From Neoluteolibacter marinus (GTDB lineage Bacteria; Verrucomicrobiota; Verrucomicrobiia; Verrucomicrobiales; Akkermansiaceae): DNA of 64,000 nucleotides. The notes beneath the pieces were generated by a model. That model was not told the origin of the DNA and did no database searches. It saw only the letters and a program-made list of their open reading frames with translations. Numbering within the stretch: the first letter of the stretch is position 1; every line of letters begins with the position of its first letter. The stretch is taken from assembly GCF_014904755.1 (NCBI RefSeq), contig NZ_JACZFQ010000095.1, positions 62,001 to 126,000 on the forward strand, written 5' to 3'. A program made the position numbers and the translations under genes. This document shows, one piece after another, positions 1-10,600 of this stretch.

Positions 1-1
1 T

Positions 2-724
2 CTCATGGCCTCGGTCTGGGAGACGCGGGTCAAAGACCACGAAACCTACCTCCGCGCCAACGACATTGCTCCAACCCCGATCACCGACATGACCCAGGGC
101 CCCGATCATCCGGCGGTGTTCGTGTCCCGGGACGATGCCGAGGCATTCTGTAAATGGCTGACCGGAGTGGAACGCCAGCAGGAGCGCCTGACGCGGATCC
201 ACGAATACCGGCTTCCGACCGACTATGAGTGGAGCCTGATGGCGGGGATCAAGGAGCCCAAGGGCATTTCCCCGGGCAAGCGTGACACCCAGAAAAAGGA
301 AATCTTCCTCTGGGGCTCCGCCTGGCCGCCCGGGCTCGACGGGGTGAAGGTCGGGAATCTCGCCGATGCGTCCGCCGCCCGCTTGCCCGGCTTCCCGTCG
401 ACCCGGATCATCGAGGGCTACGACGACGGTTTCGAGACCACGGCACCGGTGGGATCGTTCCGGCCGAACGAGCTCGGGCTCTTCGACATCTGCGGTAATG
501 TCCACGAGTGGGTGGCCGAGAATTACACCCCGAAGTCCACCTCGGGGGTGTTGCGGGGAGGCGGCTGGAACACCTACCAGCCACAGAATCTCTACGTTGG
601 CTTCCGCAACAACAAGCCGCCCGATTTCCGCGACCGCTATTACGGCTTCCGGGTCGTGCTTGCCAAAGTCGATGCCAACGCGGAAATCCCTGCTGACGAC
701 GAAGCTCCCGAAGACGATGGTTGA
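2..724 (+). CDS. Formylglycine-generating-enzyme-like (SUMF1/EgtB/PvdO family) protein, 5'-truncated by window edge
   Basis: C-terminal part of an FGE-sulfatase-domain protein. Visible family motifs are VFVSRDDAEAFCKWLTG, YRLPTDYEWSLMAG, GNVHEWVAENY, LRGGGWNTY and a final YYGFRVVLA. The frame is open to the left edge, and the segment starting MASVWETRVKDHE corresponds to the middle of the family domain, so the first ATG in the window (position 5) is probably internal. The family includes true sulfatase-activating oxidases, but in Verrucomicrobiota many members are of unknown function or fused to kinases or signal peptides, and the N-terminus that would decide this is missing. The window also encodes a Cys-type sulfatase (48562-50367), a possible but unlinked client. 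The stop overlaps the next gene by 8 bp. Confidence 0.8.
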   Translation, partial: LMASVWETRVKDHETYLRANDIAPTPITDMTQGPDHPAVFVSRDDAEAFCKWLTGVERQQERLTRIHEYRLPTDYEWSLMAGIKEPKGISPGKRDTQKKEIFLWGSAWPPGLDGVKVGNLADASAARLPGFPSTRIIEGYDDGFETTAPVGSFRPNELGLFDICGNVHEWVAENYTPKSTSGVLRGGGWNTYQPQNLYVGFRNNKPPDFRDRYYGFRVVLAKVDANAEIPADDEAPEDDG

Positions 725-1124
725 GATCAAAATCGAATACACCGGCGACCTGCATTGCACCGCAACCCACGGCCCCTCGGGTGCCACCTTGGAAACCGAT
801 GCGCCGGTCGACAACAACGGCCGCGGCGAGGCCTTCTCGCCGACCGACCTCACCGCGACGTCGCTCGGCGTCTGCATGAGCACCGTCATGGGGATCGTCG
901 CCAAGCGGAAGGGAATCGCCCTCGAGGGCATGAAGGTGGCGGTGCGCAAGCACATGACCACGGTCACCCCGCGGCGCATCGCGAAGCTCGAGGTGGATAT
1001 CGACGTGCCGCTTCCGGCCGATCATCCCGAACGACGCTTGCTCGAAAGCACCGGCTTGGGTTGTCCGGTGCACCACAGCCTCCACCCGGACATCGAGGTG
1101 GTGATCGATTGGCGCTGGCAGTGA
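717..1124 (+). CDS. OsmC family protein (peroxide-resistance / thiol-peroxidase fold)
   Basis: 135-residue protein of the usual OsmC/YhfA length. Two conserved cysteines sit in SLGVCMSTVM and GLGCPVHHSL, the pair that forms the peroxidatic/resolving site in OsmC and Ohr proteins. The N-terminal IEYTGDLHCTATHGPSG and central PTDLTATSLG segments are typical of the YhfA-like branch. It probably reduces organic hydroperoxides in the cytoplasm; the exact substrate cannot be read from sequence. I chose the ATG at 717, which overlaps the FGE-like stop and suggests translational coupling. The longer upstream reading in this frame only runs antiphase through the FGE gene and is arginine/proline-rich noise. 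Confidence 0.85.
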   Translation: MVEIKIEYTGDLHCTATHGPSGATLETDAPVDNNGRGEAFSPTDLTATSLGVCMSTVMGIVAKRKGIALEGMKVAVRKHMTTVTPRRIAKLEVDIDVPLPADHPERRLLESTGLGCPVHHSLHPDIEVVIDWRWQ

Positions 1125-1179
1125 TGCTTCCGCGGTAGCGGCGGATTCCCCGGGGTGTGGTCCCGGTGTCCCAATCTCC

Positions 1180-1202
1180 CCGGACGACTCTTGGTCGTCC
1201 GG
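1180..1202 (+). terminator. Hairpin after the OsmC gene
   Basis: A 9-bp perfect stem (CCGGACGAC / GTCGTCCGG) with a 5-nt loop lies 55 bp past the OsmC stop, in the 177-bp gap before the glycosyltransferase fusion. The downstream T tract is weak (atgacgtttcg), so termination efficiency is uncertain. Confidence 0.45.
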
Positions 1203-1301
1203 ATGACGTTTCGTGTCGATTTCGCCACGCGAAAGCAAGCATGGCTCCCGTGGGGACGTGCTACATGCAAGGTGCAGACTGTTTGAAACTCCTGACTATT
1301 C

Positions 1302-3260
1302 ATGAGAATTGACATTGTCACCGACACCTTCGCTCCCGACGTCAACGGCGTGGCCATGACCCTGGGGCGGCTTTGCGACGGGCTTCGCCGCAAGGGACAT
1401 CTGGTCCATGTCATCCGCACCGGTGAGGGTGGGGGCAAGGGCGAGACCATCACGGCCTCCGTGCCGCTGCCGGGATACAAGGAAGTCCGGGTCGGCCTGC
1501 CCGGCAGTTTCAAGCTGCGCAAGCGCTGGATGAAGCGCCGGCCGGATGCGATCTACGTCGCGACCGAGAGCCCGCTCGGAAGCTCCGCGATCAAGACCGC
1601 CAATGCCCTCGAGATCCCGGTGGCCGCCGGGTTTCACACCAATTTCCACCAGTACATGGAGCAGTACCGCCTCGGCGGGCTGCAGCCGGCGGCGATGGCC
1701 TACCTCCGCAAGATCCACAATCGCGCCGACCTGACGATGGCACCGACCTCGGACGTCGTCGACATGCTGGCCCGCGAGGGCTTCGAGAACGTCCGCCTGC
1801 TCGGCCGCGGGGTCGACACCGGGCTGTTCCATCCTGCCAAGCGCGACAGCGCCCTTCGGGCCGAGTGGGGTGCCCGGGGCGAGTCGCCGGTGGCGATCAT
1901 CGTCGGCCGCGTCGCCGCGGAAAAGAACCTGCCGTTCGCGATGGAGTGCCTGCGCAAGATGCGCGAGCGGGTGCCGGACCTCCGCTGCGTGGTCGTTGGC
2001 GACGGGCCGCTGCGCGAGAAGCTCGCGAACGATCACGCCTTCGTCCATTTCGCCGGCGTCCGTATCGGCGACGATCTGGCCCGCCACTACGCCTCGGCGG
2101 ACATCCTGCTTTTCCCGAGCGAGACCGAAACCTTCGGCAACGTGCTCCTTGAAGGCATGGCGAGCGGCTTGATCACGGTCAGTCACGACTACGCGGCGTC
2201 CGCCCGCCACGTCGCCCACGACCGCACCGGCTTGAAAGTGCCGAAGGGCGATCAGGATGCCTACCTCGGGGAGTGCTTCGCTGCACTGGCGCGTTGGCGC
2301 GACGATTCGTTCCGTGCGAACGCGCGCGCCGCTGCCGAGGAGCTGGGCTGGGACCAGGTGGTCGAGGCATTCGAAAGCCACCTCCGCGAGGCCTGCGAGG
2401 CGCGGGGCCCGATCACCCTCAGCATCAAGGAGAAGAGCAAGCGCCTGAAGCGCAGCTACCGGACGATTTTCATCTCCGACGTCCACCTCGGCACGCCGGA
2501 TGCAAAGGTCCACGAGGTCATTGACTTCCTCAAGCACACGCGCTGCGACAAGCTGGTCCTCAACGGCGACATCATCGACGGCTGGGCCCTGCGCCGCGGC
2601 GGCAAATGGCGCAACCGCCACAGCCGCTTCATCCGCACCGTCCTGAAGAAGATGGAAAAGGACGACACCTCGGTCGTCTATCTCCGCGGCAACCACGACG
2701 ACATCCTCGAGCGCTTCCTGCCGCTGGCTTTCGGGAAGCTGCAGTTCGTCAAGGAGCACATCCACAAGGGGGCCGACGGCAAGCGCTACCTCGTCATCCA
2801 CGGCGACGGGTTTGACAGCGTCTCGACCAACCACAAGTGGCTCGCGGTGCTCGGTGCCGTCGGTTACGACGCCCTGCTCAAGGTGAACCGCCTCTACAAC
2901 CACTACCGCGCCTGGCGCGGGAAGGATTACTACTCGGTTAGCAAGGCGATCAAGGCACGCGTGAAGTCCGCCGTGAACTTCGTCGGTGAGTACGAACAGC
3001 AACTCCAAGAATTCGCCCGCAGGAAGGACTGCGACGGCATCATCTGCGGCCACATCCACACGCCCGAGGACAAGCAGGTCGGCACCGTGCGCTACCTCAA
3101 TTCCGGCGACTGGGTGGAAAGCCTCACCGCCATCGTCGAGCACCACGACGGCCGCATGGAACTCATCCGCCACGACGAGTTCATGGCCGCTCTCGACGCC
3201 GAGGTGCGGCCGGACCGGATCACCCCGATCCGCGGCGACAATGTCGCGCTGACCGCCTGA
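1302..3260 (+). CDS. Fusion protein: GT4 glycosyltransferase + LpxH-like metallophosphoesterase
   Basis: 652 residues. Residues about 1-380 are a GT-B glycosyltransferase of family 4: N-terminal DTFAPDVNGVAMTLGRL, GFHTNFHQYMEQY, VGRVAAEKNLPFAMECL, and the donor-site FPSETETFGNVLLEGMASG. Residues about 385-620 are a calcineurin-like phosphoesterase with the full metal-ligand set: FISDVHLGT, LNGDIIDGW, RGNHDD, HGDGFD and CGHIHTPE, closest in pattern to UDP-2,3-diacylglucosamine hydrolases (LpxH/YbbF). The expected role is cytoplasmic envelope glycolipid synthesis, with one half transferring a sugar and the other cleaving a phosphate or pyrophosphate bond; this is inferred. The two functions are more usually separate genes, so the single reading frame is notable. 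The ATG start is preceded by no strong Shine-Dalgarno. Confidence 0.85.
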   Translation: MRIDIVTDTFAPDVNGVAMTLGRLCDGLRRKGHLVHVIRTGEGGGKGETITASVPLPGYKEVRVGLPGSFKLRKRWMKRRPDAIYVATESPLGSSAIKTANALEIPVAAGFHTNFHQYMEQYRLGGLQPAAMAYLRKIHNRADLTMAPTSDVVDMLAREGFENVRLLGRGVDTGLFHPAKRDSALRAEWGARGESPVAIIVGRVAAEKNLPFAMECLRKMRERVPDLRCVVVGDGPLREKLANDHAFVHFAGVRIGDDLARHYASADILLFPSETETFGNVLLEGMASGLITVSHDYAASARHVAHDRTGLKVPKGDQDAYLGECFAALARWRDDSFRANARAAAEELGWDQVVEAFESHLREACEARGPITLSIKEKSKRLKRSYRTIFISDVHLGTPDAKVHEVIDFLKHTRCDKLVLNGDIIDGWALRRGGKWRNRHSRFIRTVLKKMEKDDTSVVYLRGNHDDILERFLPLAFGKLQFVKEHIHKGADGKRYLVIHGDGFDSVSTNHKWLAVLGAVGYDALLKVNRLYNHYRAWRGKDYYSVSKAIKARVKSAVNFVGEYEQQLQEFARRKDCDGIICGHIHTPEDKQVGTVRYLNSGDWVESLTAIVEHHDGRMELIRHDEFMAALDAEVRPDRITPIRGDNVALTA

Positions 3261-3311
3261 CGGTCTCGCACGACACTGGACGGACCCGCGGCGGGATGGC
3301 ATGAAGCCGGC

Positions 3312-4598
3312 ATGTCCGATGTGCTCTTGATCCGCCAGGTCCGCGTGGTATCCGAAGATTCTCCCGATTTCCGCGAGGCGGACGTGCGGGTGGAGAACGG
3401 GGTAATCGCCGCGATCGGCAAGGATCTGGCGGCGACCGGGGGCGAAAGGGTCATTGGCGGCCGCAACCGGCTTTTGATGCCGGCGATGTTCGACGCCCAC
3501 GTGCACTTCCGCGAGCCCGGCTTCGAGGCCAAGGAAGACATCGCCAGCGGCACCGAGGCGGCGATCAACGGCGGCATCACCGGCGTGGTGATGATGCCCA
3601 ACACCTCCCCGGCGATCGATTCCGCGACCGTGGTCAAGGCGGTGCTCGACAAGTCGAAGGCGGTGTCCCGGATTCCCGTCTACACCTCCGGCTGCATCAC
3701 CAAGGACCGCGCCGGCAAGGAACTCGCGGGCATCGACGGGATGCGCGGGCTGGGGGTGAAAATGCTTACCGACGACGGCGACGGGATCGGCGACGCCGCG
3801 GTGCTCTACCGGGCGATGCAGTATGCCAGCGAGTTCGGCATGTTCTTTGCCAGCCATTGCGAGGTCCACGAGCTCGCCGGCCCGCGCGCGCTCAACGACG
3901 GCCCGGTCGCCTACCGGCTCGGCATCAAGGGGAGCCCCGCCTGCGCGGAAGAAATCATGATCGACCGCGATATCCGGCTCGCCCACGCGACCGGCGCGCA
4001 CATCCACATCCAGCATGTTTCCAGCAAGCTCGGCATGGAAACGATCCGCTGGTGGAAGCAGCGTGGCGACGTCAAGGTGACCTGCGAGGTGGCGCCCCAT
4101 CACCTGATGTTCCGCGACGAGGACATCGGGGAATACGACACCCACTACAAGATGAACCCGCCGCTGCGCACGGCGGAGGACAACGCGGCCTTGCTGGAGG
4201 CATTCCGCGACGGGGTCTTCGACCTGCTGGCGACCGATCACGCGCCGCACACGGCTTTCGAGAAGGCGCAGGACTTCACCACCGCGCCCAACGGCATCAC
4301 CGGACTGGAAACCGCGCTGGTGTCGATGTTCGACCGCTTCGTGGTGTCCGGTGACCTGACCTGGGACATCCTGGTCAAGCGCTACTCCGCCGAACCGCGG
4401 CGGCTGATGGGACTCGAACCGGTGCCGGTCGAGGAGGGGAAGGCCGCCGAGTTCATTCTCTTCGATCCCGAGGGTTCCACCACCTTTACCCCCGAGTTCA
4501 TGAAGTCGAAGAGTCAGAACACGCCGTTCCTAAACAAGACGCTGAAGGGCAGCATCGACCTCGTGGTGCTCGGGTCGGAGGTGCTGCTGGAGCGCTGA
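3312..4598 (+). CDS. pyrC: Dihydroorotase
   Basis: 428-residue class I dihydroorotase, which cyclises carbamoyl-aspartate to dihydroorotate in pyrimidine synthesis. Both family signatures are present: the zinc-binding FDAHVHFREPG near residue 60 and ATDHAPHTAFEK near residue 305. GVVMMPNTSPAID and EVAPHHLMF are also characteristic. Length and motifs indicate an active enzyme rather than a PyrX-like pseudo-dihydroorotase. It lies 51 bp after the glycosyltransferase fusion, so co-transcription is possible. The downstream gene is convergent, with a hairpin between them. Confidence 0.93.
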   Translation: MSDVLLIRQVRVVSEDSPDFREADVRVENGVIAAIGKDLAATGGERVIGGRNRLLMPAMFDAHVHFREPGFEAKEDIASGTEAAINGGITGVVMMPNTSPAIDSATVVKAVLDKSKAVSRIPVYTSGCITKDRAGKELAGIDGMRGLGVKMLTDDGDGIGDAAVLYRAMQYASEFGMFFASHCEVHELAGPRALNDGPVAYRLGIKGSPACAEEIMIDRDIRLAHATGAHIHIQHVSSKLGMETIRWWKQRGDVKVTCEVAPHHLMFRDEDIGEYDTHYKMNPPLRTAEDNAALLEAFRDGVFDLLATDHAPHTAFEKAQDFTTAPNGITGLETALVSMFDRFVVSGDLTWDILVKRYSAEPRRLMGLEPVPVEEGKAAEFILFDPEGSTTFTPEFMKSKSQNTPFLNKTLKGSIDLVVLGSEVLLER

Positions 4599-4602
4599 GG
4601 CT

Positions 4603-4642
4603 AGCAAGAAGAGAGCGCCGGTTCGATCGCGACCCGGCGCTC
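4603..4642 (-). terminator. Intrinsic terminator between pyrC and the giant gene
   Basis: A 9-bp perfect stem (4613-4621 with 4634-4642) lies between the convergent stops. Read on the minus strand it is followed by CTCTTCTTGC, a moderate T-rich tail, so it best serves the giant minus-strand gene; on the plus strand it may help end pyrC. Confidence 0.55.
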
Positions 4643-4654
4643 CTGCCAAAGTCG

Positions 4655-7600
4655 TTAGAGGTCGAACACTTCCACCCGCGAGCCCTTCTCGGGATGGCTG
4701 ATGAGAACGGCGACCTTGCGGATTTCGCCGAGCTCGCTGCCGGTGTGGCTGAGGTAGTCGAACTTCCCGCGCAGGTCGGTGTAGCCGTCCTTGTGGAACT
4801 CCGCGCTGCCATCGGGGCCCTGGACGTAGACTTTCACGTAGCTCCGCGGCAAGGGCAGGCGGCTGGCGCTGTCGTAGACCTGGATGGTCCGGTCGAGCGG
4901 CTGGCGGACGGTTTCCAGGGCCCGGCTGTCGAGCACCTTGAGCACCCGGGTCCCGCCGGACCGGGCGGCTACCAGGACATTGCCCTGGCGGAAACCTTCG
5001 GGCAGTTCGACGCCGGTCTCTTCTTCCTCAGCAGGAAGCGGCACCTCGCGGGTGTCGTTCGCCATGATGCCGGGTAGCGAAGTCGCTTCGCCCGACAGGA
5101 AGGGGTCCTTGGAGAACATCACTTCCAGATCGACGCTGAACAACTGCAAGGTCGCCCGATCGAGGCGATGGTGCTTCACCATCAGCTTGCCGTCGGTGGC
5201 AAGGGCGAGGTCGAGCGAGGGGGCTTCTTCCTCCGGCTTCTCCGGTTCGACCGCGCGCGGTTGTTGCAGGGCGACGATCTCGTCCGCCTGGAGGATCACC
5301 GCCTCGAAGCGGCTCTTCCACAGCCCCGGCGGCAGCGAGTCGTGGCGACGAGCGATGGCCCGCGCGTCCTCCGGCCTGGAGCGGTAGAAATCGACCACCG
5401 CGGTGACGTAGTCGTAGGCGAGCCGTCCGCCGAGGAGTTCCGGTTTGATCGCGTCGAAGTGGGCCAGCGCTTCTTCAACGCGGTCTTGCAGCAGCAGGTG
5501 GTAGGTGAGGGCCAGGCGGTCGTCTTCGCCGAGTGCAGGCTTCCACGCGAGGTTGTCGAGGAAGCGCTCGTAGTGGCTCTTCGCCTCCTCGTGGGTCAGC
5601 CTTTCCTTGTCGGCGAAGCGGTGGGCGCGCGGGTTGACCAGCGGATCGAACTCCAGGGTCTCCCAGCCGCGATGCTCCACTGGACGGACCTCAAGCAGCG
5701 GGCTGTCGAGCCAGTCTCCCAGTTCCAGTTTGATTTGCTCAGGCAATACGGCGTCCATCTTCAGTGAATCCTCCAGATAATCCCGCATTGCCGGGACCGA
5801 GCCATGGAGGAAGCCATACGAAGCGACGTCGGGCGAGTAGACGAGGCGCTCGCGGAGGACCTGGGCGACCTCGTGGAAAAAGCTGCCGTCTTTTAGCCGC
5901 CAGCGGATCAGCTTGAAGTCGAGACCTTGCAAGCTGGCGCTGCGGAGACGCTCGAGCACCTGTTCGCTGCTGCCATCACGCGCAAGGGCGGGCCACGAGG
6001 CGGCATCGACCGGCGGGGCTTCGGCGGTGGCTTTCAGGGTGCGGACGGGGGTGCGGGCCAGCACCAGGTCGCCCTCCGAGACTTGCAGTGGGTAAAGCGC
6101 GAACTCACCGGCTGCCGGGAAGTAGAAGGCGAGGCGGAGGTTCAGCACGCCGTAGGGCTCCAGTTCGTGGGTGGTCGATGCGGTGGCGGCCATGCCATCG
6201 AGGGGAATCGATCCGGCGGGGATCTGTGCCAGCACGTCGATCCGGCGGCCGGCGCCGGTCGGGTTGGTGACGACCAGCGAGGCGCCGTAGGGCACCCCGG
6301 CGAGGAAATCGCCGGTGATGCTGTTCTCGATCTTGCGGCCGTCTTCGGTGCGGAAGCGGTCGTCGAGGCGGTGGAAGGTCTGGCGCACCAGCACCGGCGC
6401 ATCGGGCGCGACCTTGCCGGTTTCCCGGGTGTCCTTGTAGAACAGGAGCATCGGTTCGCGCGCCTTCACCCGCAGGGTCGCGCCATCGACGCGGGTCTCC
6501 GGCCGGGCGGCGGCGAAGGGCAGGTCAAGCATCGCCAGGCAGAACAAGGCCTCGTTGGCGTTGTGCGTGCAGGCATTGAAGTGGGGTGAAAGGAAGCCGC
6601 CCTTGCCATCCCACGCCGCGAGGTCGAGCCAGAAGCGGTTGAGGGGAATGAACTTCTCGCCGGTGTCGCCCCGGTGTTTGTAGTAGTTCGACTCCCGCCA
6701 GAGCCGGGTCTGGTCGCGTTCGGAACTCCATGAGGGCCGGGAACGGGGTTTGCCGGCGAAGGGATCCATGAAGGGATCGGCGGCCGGTTCCATGGCCGGG
6801 GAAGGTGCCTGCGAGTCCAGTCCGTAGGCTGAACTCTGCGCAAAAGGATCACCTGTGTCTTCGGGAACGCCGGGTAGCCGACTCTCGAGCACGCCCGTGA
6901 TTTGCTCGATCAAATCCAGGTTTGTCGGGGTATTCCTGACGAGCAGGGTGCTGCTCCCGCGGAAGTACTTTGCCGAAGAACCTTCCGGAAACTTCACCCC
7001 GTTGTCCTTGAGCAATTCAACCTCGCTCTTGTGCGGAACGGGGAGGGTGGATCCCTCGTCCGGGGCGAAGGGGTCGTTTGGGTCTGCCCAAGCGGCTCCC
7101 CCGGCGAGCTTTGACAAGAAGTCCGGCGGAACCCGGAAGCTACGGGTGAAGAGATCCTCGTCGGTCTCGGTGGCTGGCACGATGGTGATCGCGTATTCGT
7201 CGATCTTGTAGCGGAGCTTGGTCTTGTCGCAAATATACTTCAGCGCCTCTCCAATCGGCACGTTGCGCAAATTCAGCTCATCAATTCGCAAGCTTCCGGG
7301 ATCCTGAGCGGCTCCCAAGCCACCGGCATCGGCGTCGAGGCCTGCATCTTCAGAAACGCCTCCGCGAGGTTTGCGGATTACAAAGTTCATCCCCTTATCG
7401 GTGGGATCAAGAGAGTTGGCATCAAGCTCGATCGAACGCAGGCGGAGAAAGTCGATTGCTTCCTCAACCGACGTGTCCTCGAAGTTGATCACCGGGACGA
7501 TGATGCTATTCAACTTTTCGAGAATTCGGCTGGAACGCCCGGTTTGTGCCGTTCCCCACCCGTCACCGAAGTCCTCGGCAGTTCCAAATCCTTTGCCGGG

Positions 7601-10600
7601 CATTTTTCTCGCCAATCCAAGCGAATCCTCTGTCGCGAGGTCCGTGCCGCGCAGGGTCTGGGTGAACAGCATCGTCTCCTGCTCCGGTGTCGGGGCTTCG
7701 AATTCCCAGCGCTGTTTCAATTCGGCGGCGATGCGATCCTTCGCCTCGGGCATGGCTTGGGCGAGCAGGGCCTTTTCGGCGGCGTTGAGTCGCTGCCAGG
7801 CGTAGGGGCGGAGGTAGGGGGCGAGATCGCGGCCGAGCAGGATGTCGTCGATGACCGTGGGCTCGCGCTTTTCGGCAAGCAGCGGTTTGACGTGTTTGGC
7901 GAAGAAGTCGGGGTCCTTGCGGGCAAGGAACAAATGGAGCTCGTGGCTGGCGTGCTCCGAGAGCAGGGCCAGCTTCCGTGGTTCATCGAGCGAAGGCCAG
8001 TCGAGCAGCGGCAGGAAGTCGTTCATCCGCGGGTCGCCGGTGACGCCGTAGAGGAACTGGTGGGCCTCGGCGAGGGTGGTGAAGGCGCGCCAGTCGGCGT
8101 CGATCACGCTTTCAATCGATGCTTCCGCGCCTTTGGCGAGGGCGGCGGCGCGGCGGGTGCCCACGTGATACTTGCCGGCATCGAGCGGCCGGGCGAGGCG
8201 GCGGTCGCGCAGCGGGGTCTCGGAGCGGGCCAGCGGGACGACCAGTTGGTGGCGGCCCGCGGGGTCGGCGGCGACGACATCGATGAACTGGCAGGCGGCG
8301 AAATCCATCACCGGCACCTGGACGAGGCCGTTGGCACCGACCTCGAGGTCATAGCGGATCACCGAGGGATGGGCGAGGAAGTCGATGGACGGGCCGCCAT
8401 CGGTGCCGGCTGGTCGTGAATCGGGCTTGGCCTTGGGGGGCGGGCGGCGGTCGACGCCGCGGCCACCGCCGGCCATGGAGCCATCTTCGCCGAGGTCGCC
8501 GGTTTGCTTGGCCTGGACGATGTCGTCCTGGCTCCAGCGGTTGACCAACAGGCCGGGTCGAGGTAGGAGGGAGCCGGGAAAGGTCTTCGCGGCGCGGCGA
8601 TCGATGATGTAGCGCATTTCGTCGCCGAGGCGCTTGTCCTCGAGGAAGGCGCAGGCGGTGAAGCCGGGCACCAGGAGGTCGGGCTCCGGGCGGGCGAAGG
8701 GCTGGAGGGCGTCGCCCGCGGCCCATGGGTGCATGAAACGGCTGCCGATGAGCGATACGCGGGTCCCGGGCGTGGCGCCTTCCACGCGAACCACCAGCGA
8801 TCCGGCCTCGACGGTGGCGGCCGCAATGAAGGGGATGGACGGTGCGTGACGCGGCAGGATGCGGGCGGTGGAAACCAGCAGGCCGCCGCGATCGATGCCG
8901 CCGGAAACGCGGACCGGGATGGAAGCGCCGTCGAGACGGAGGGTGAAGTCGCCGGGTGGCAGGCCGCGCAGCACGAGGCGGCGGTTTTCGACGGCGAGCT
9001 TGTCGAAGTGGTCGCGCAGGGGATTCCCGTCGCGGGTTTCGATCAGGCTGACCCGGGTGCGGTCCGGCACCGCCATGAAGCGCACCAAGGGCAGGCGCGC
9101 CTCTTCATTGACGGACAGGTGCAGGTGATCGGGCAGGTCGATCCAGCCGCCATCCTCGTCGGGACGATAGCTGGCGGGAGCAATGTCGGACCCGGTGACC
9201 TTGACCTCGCTGATGTCGGTCAATGGACCGAGCGAGAGAACTCCGCGGTCGTCGGGGCGGAGGGCGAGGGTGATGGTTTCGAGGTGGTCGCGGTGAGTGA
9301 AATCGACGGTCAGCGGACGGGAGGCGAGCGGCTCGCCGTTGCGCCCGCGCAGCTCGACGCGATGGCCTTCGGCGTCGCGGGTGAAAAAGGCGGCGGCGAT
9401 GCGGCCGGTGCCGAGGATGCCGTTCAGCGAGTAGCTTTGTTCAGCGGACAGCGGGAGTGGATCGGCGCCGTCGCGGGCGGTGACGGTGCCGGTGAGGCGG
9501 AACTTCAGGGCGAGGGTGTCGGCGGGGACCTGGAAGGGAACGAACATCCGCGGTGACAGCTTCAGGTCCTCCGCGATGACCCGCTCGGTGGTGAGCCCGC
9601 CGACGAGGCTGGCGGTCATCACCAACGACGGCTTCTCGATCCACTCCAGTGGCAGCTCATGGTCGTGGCTCGCGAGCTTGAGACGCAGGGACAGGTTGGC
9701 CTGCCGCTCGGCGAGGAGCTGTTCGCGATCGAGGTGGAAGCGGGCTTGCAGTGCGATGTCGTCGCGGCGGGGCGCAAGCGACACCGGGACGGCGAGCTTG
9801 CCGTGGCGGACCAGGCCATGGGAGCGCAAGGAAGAGAGGCTGTCGGGGATGAAGATCGTGCCGTTCTCTCCGGGTCGGAACGTTTCACTGCCGAGTGCGA
9901 CCTCGGCATCGGGGATCAGGTTTCCGGCGTCGTCGAACACCCGCACTCCCTGGCCGCGGGCCTGGTGCTCGACATAAGGGACCAAGCGGCCCTTCCGGAC
10001 CAGCGCGCGCGAGGCGGTGCCACGGGACACGCATTCCACGATCCAGGCGCCGGGGCCGTCGAGTTCCGGCAGGTCGATGATCTGGCGATGGAGGACGAGC
10101 GGCGGCTTGTCAAAGGTGAGACGATGTTCGTGATGGGGAACCAGCCCGTCGAGATCCAGGTCGACGGGTGGTTCGCTGCCCTCGCGCTCGATCCATGCGG
10201 GCAGATCGAGTTCGAAGATCCGGACCAGCAGGTCGGGGGTGTTTTTGAGGTCGAGGGCGATCCGGACGGCGGCGCCGGCCGGCAGGGTGACCGGCTGTCC
10301 GGGAGCGAAGGCGATGCGGGTTTCCTTCTGCATCGCGAGGACCTGGGCGGGATCGAGCGCTGCGCCCCATTGGACGGGATCGGCCCCGGCGAGCAGCTTG
10401 GCGCGGGCATGGAGCCGGCGGAGGGATTTCTCCTCGAAATACTCACCGAAGGCATCCGGCGTGTCGGCGGCGGCGAGAAAGTGCTGCAGGTAGTCCTCGA
10501 TCAGCTGGCTGTCGCTGCGGACCGGCGGACAGGCGGTTGCGGGCCGCAGGTCACGGCTGAGGTCCACGGTCGGCTGGTCGTCCGGGAGTTTCGCGACCCG

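Noticed and set aside
1296-4250. 984-codon minus-strand ORF opposite the glycosyltransferase fusion and pyrC
   Set aside because: Antisense to two well-recognised genes; composition is Val/Ala/Arg/His/Asp-rich as expected from the reverse complement of GC-rich codons, with no motif.
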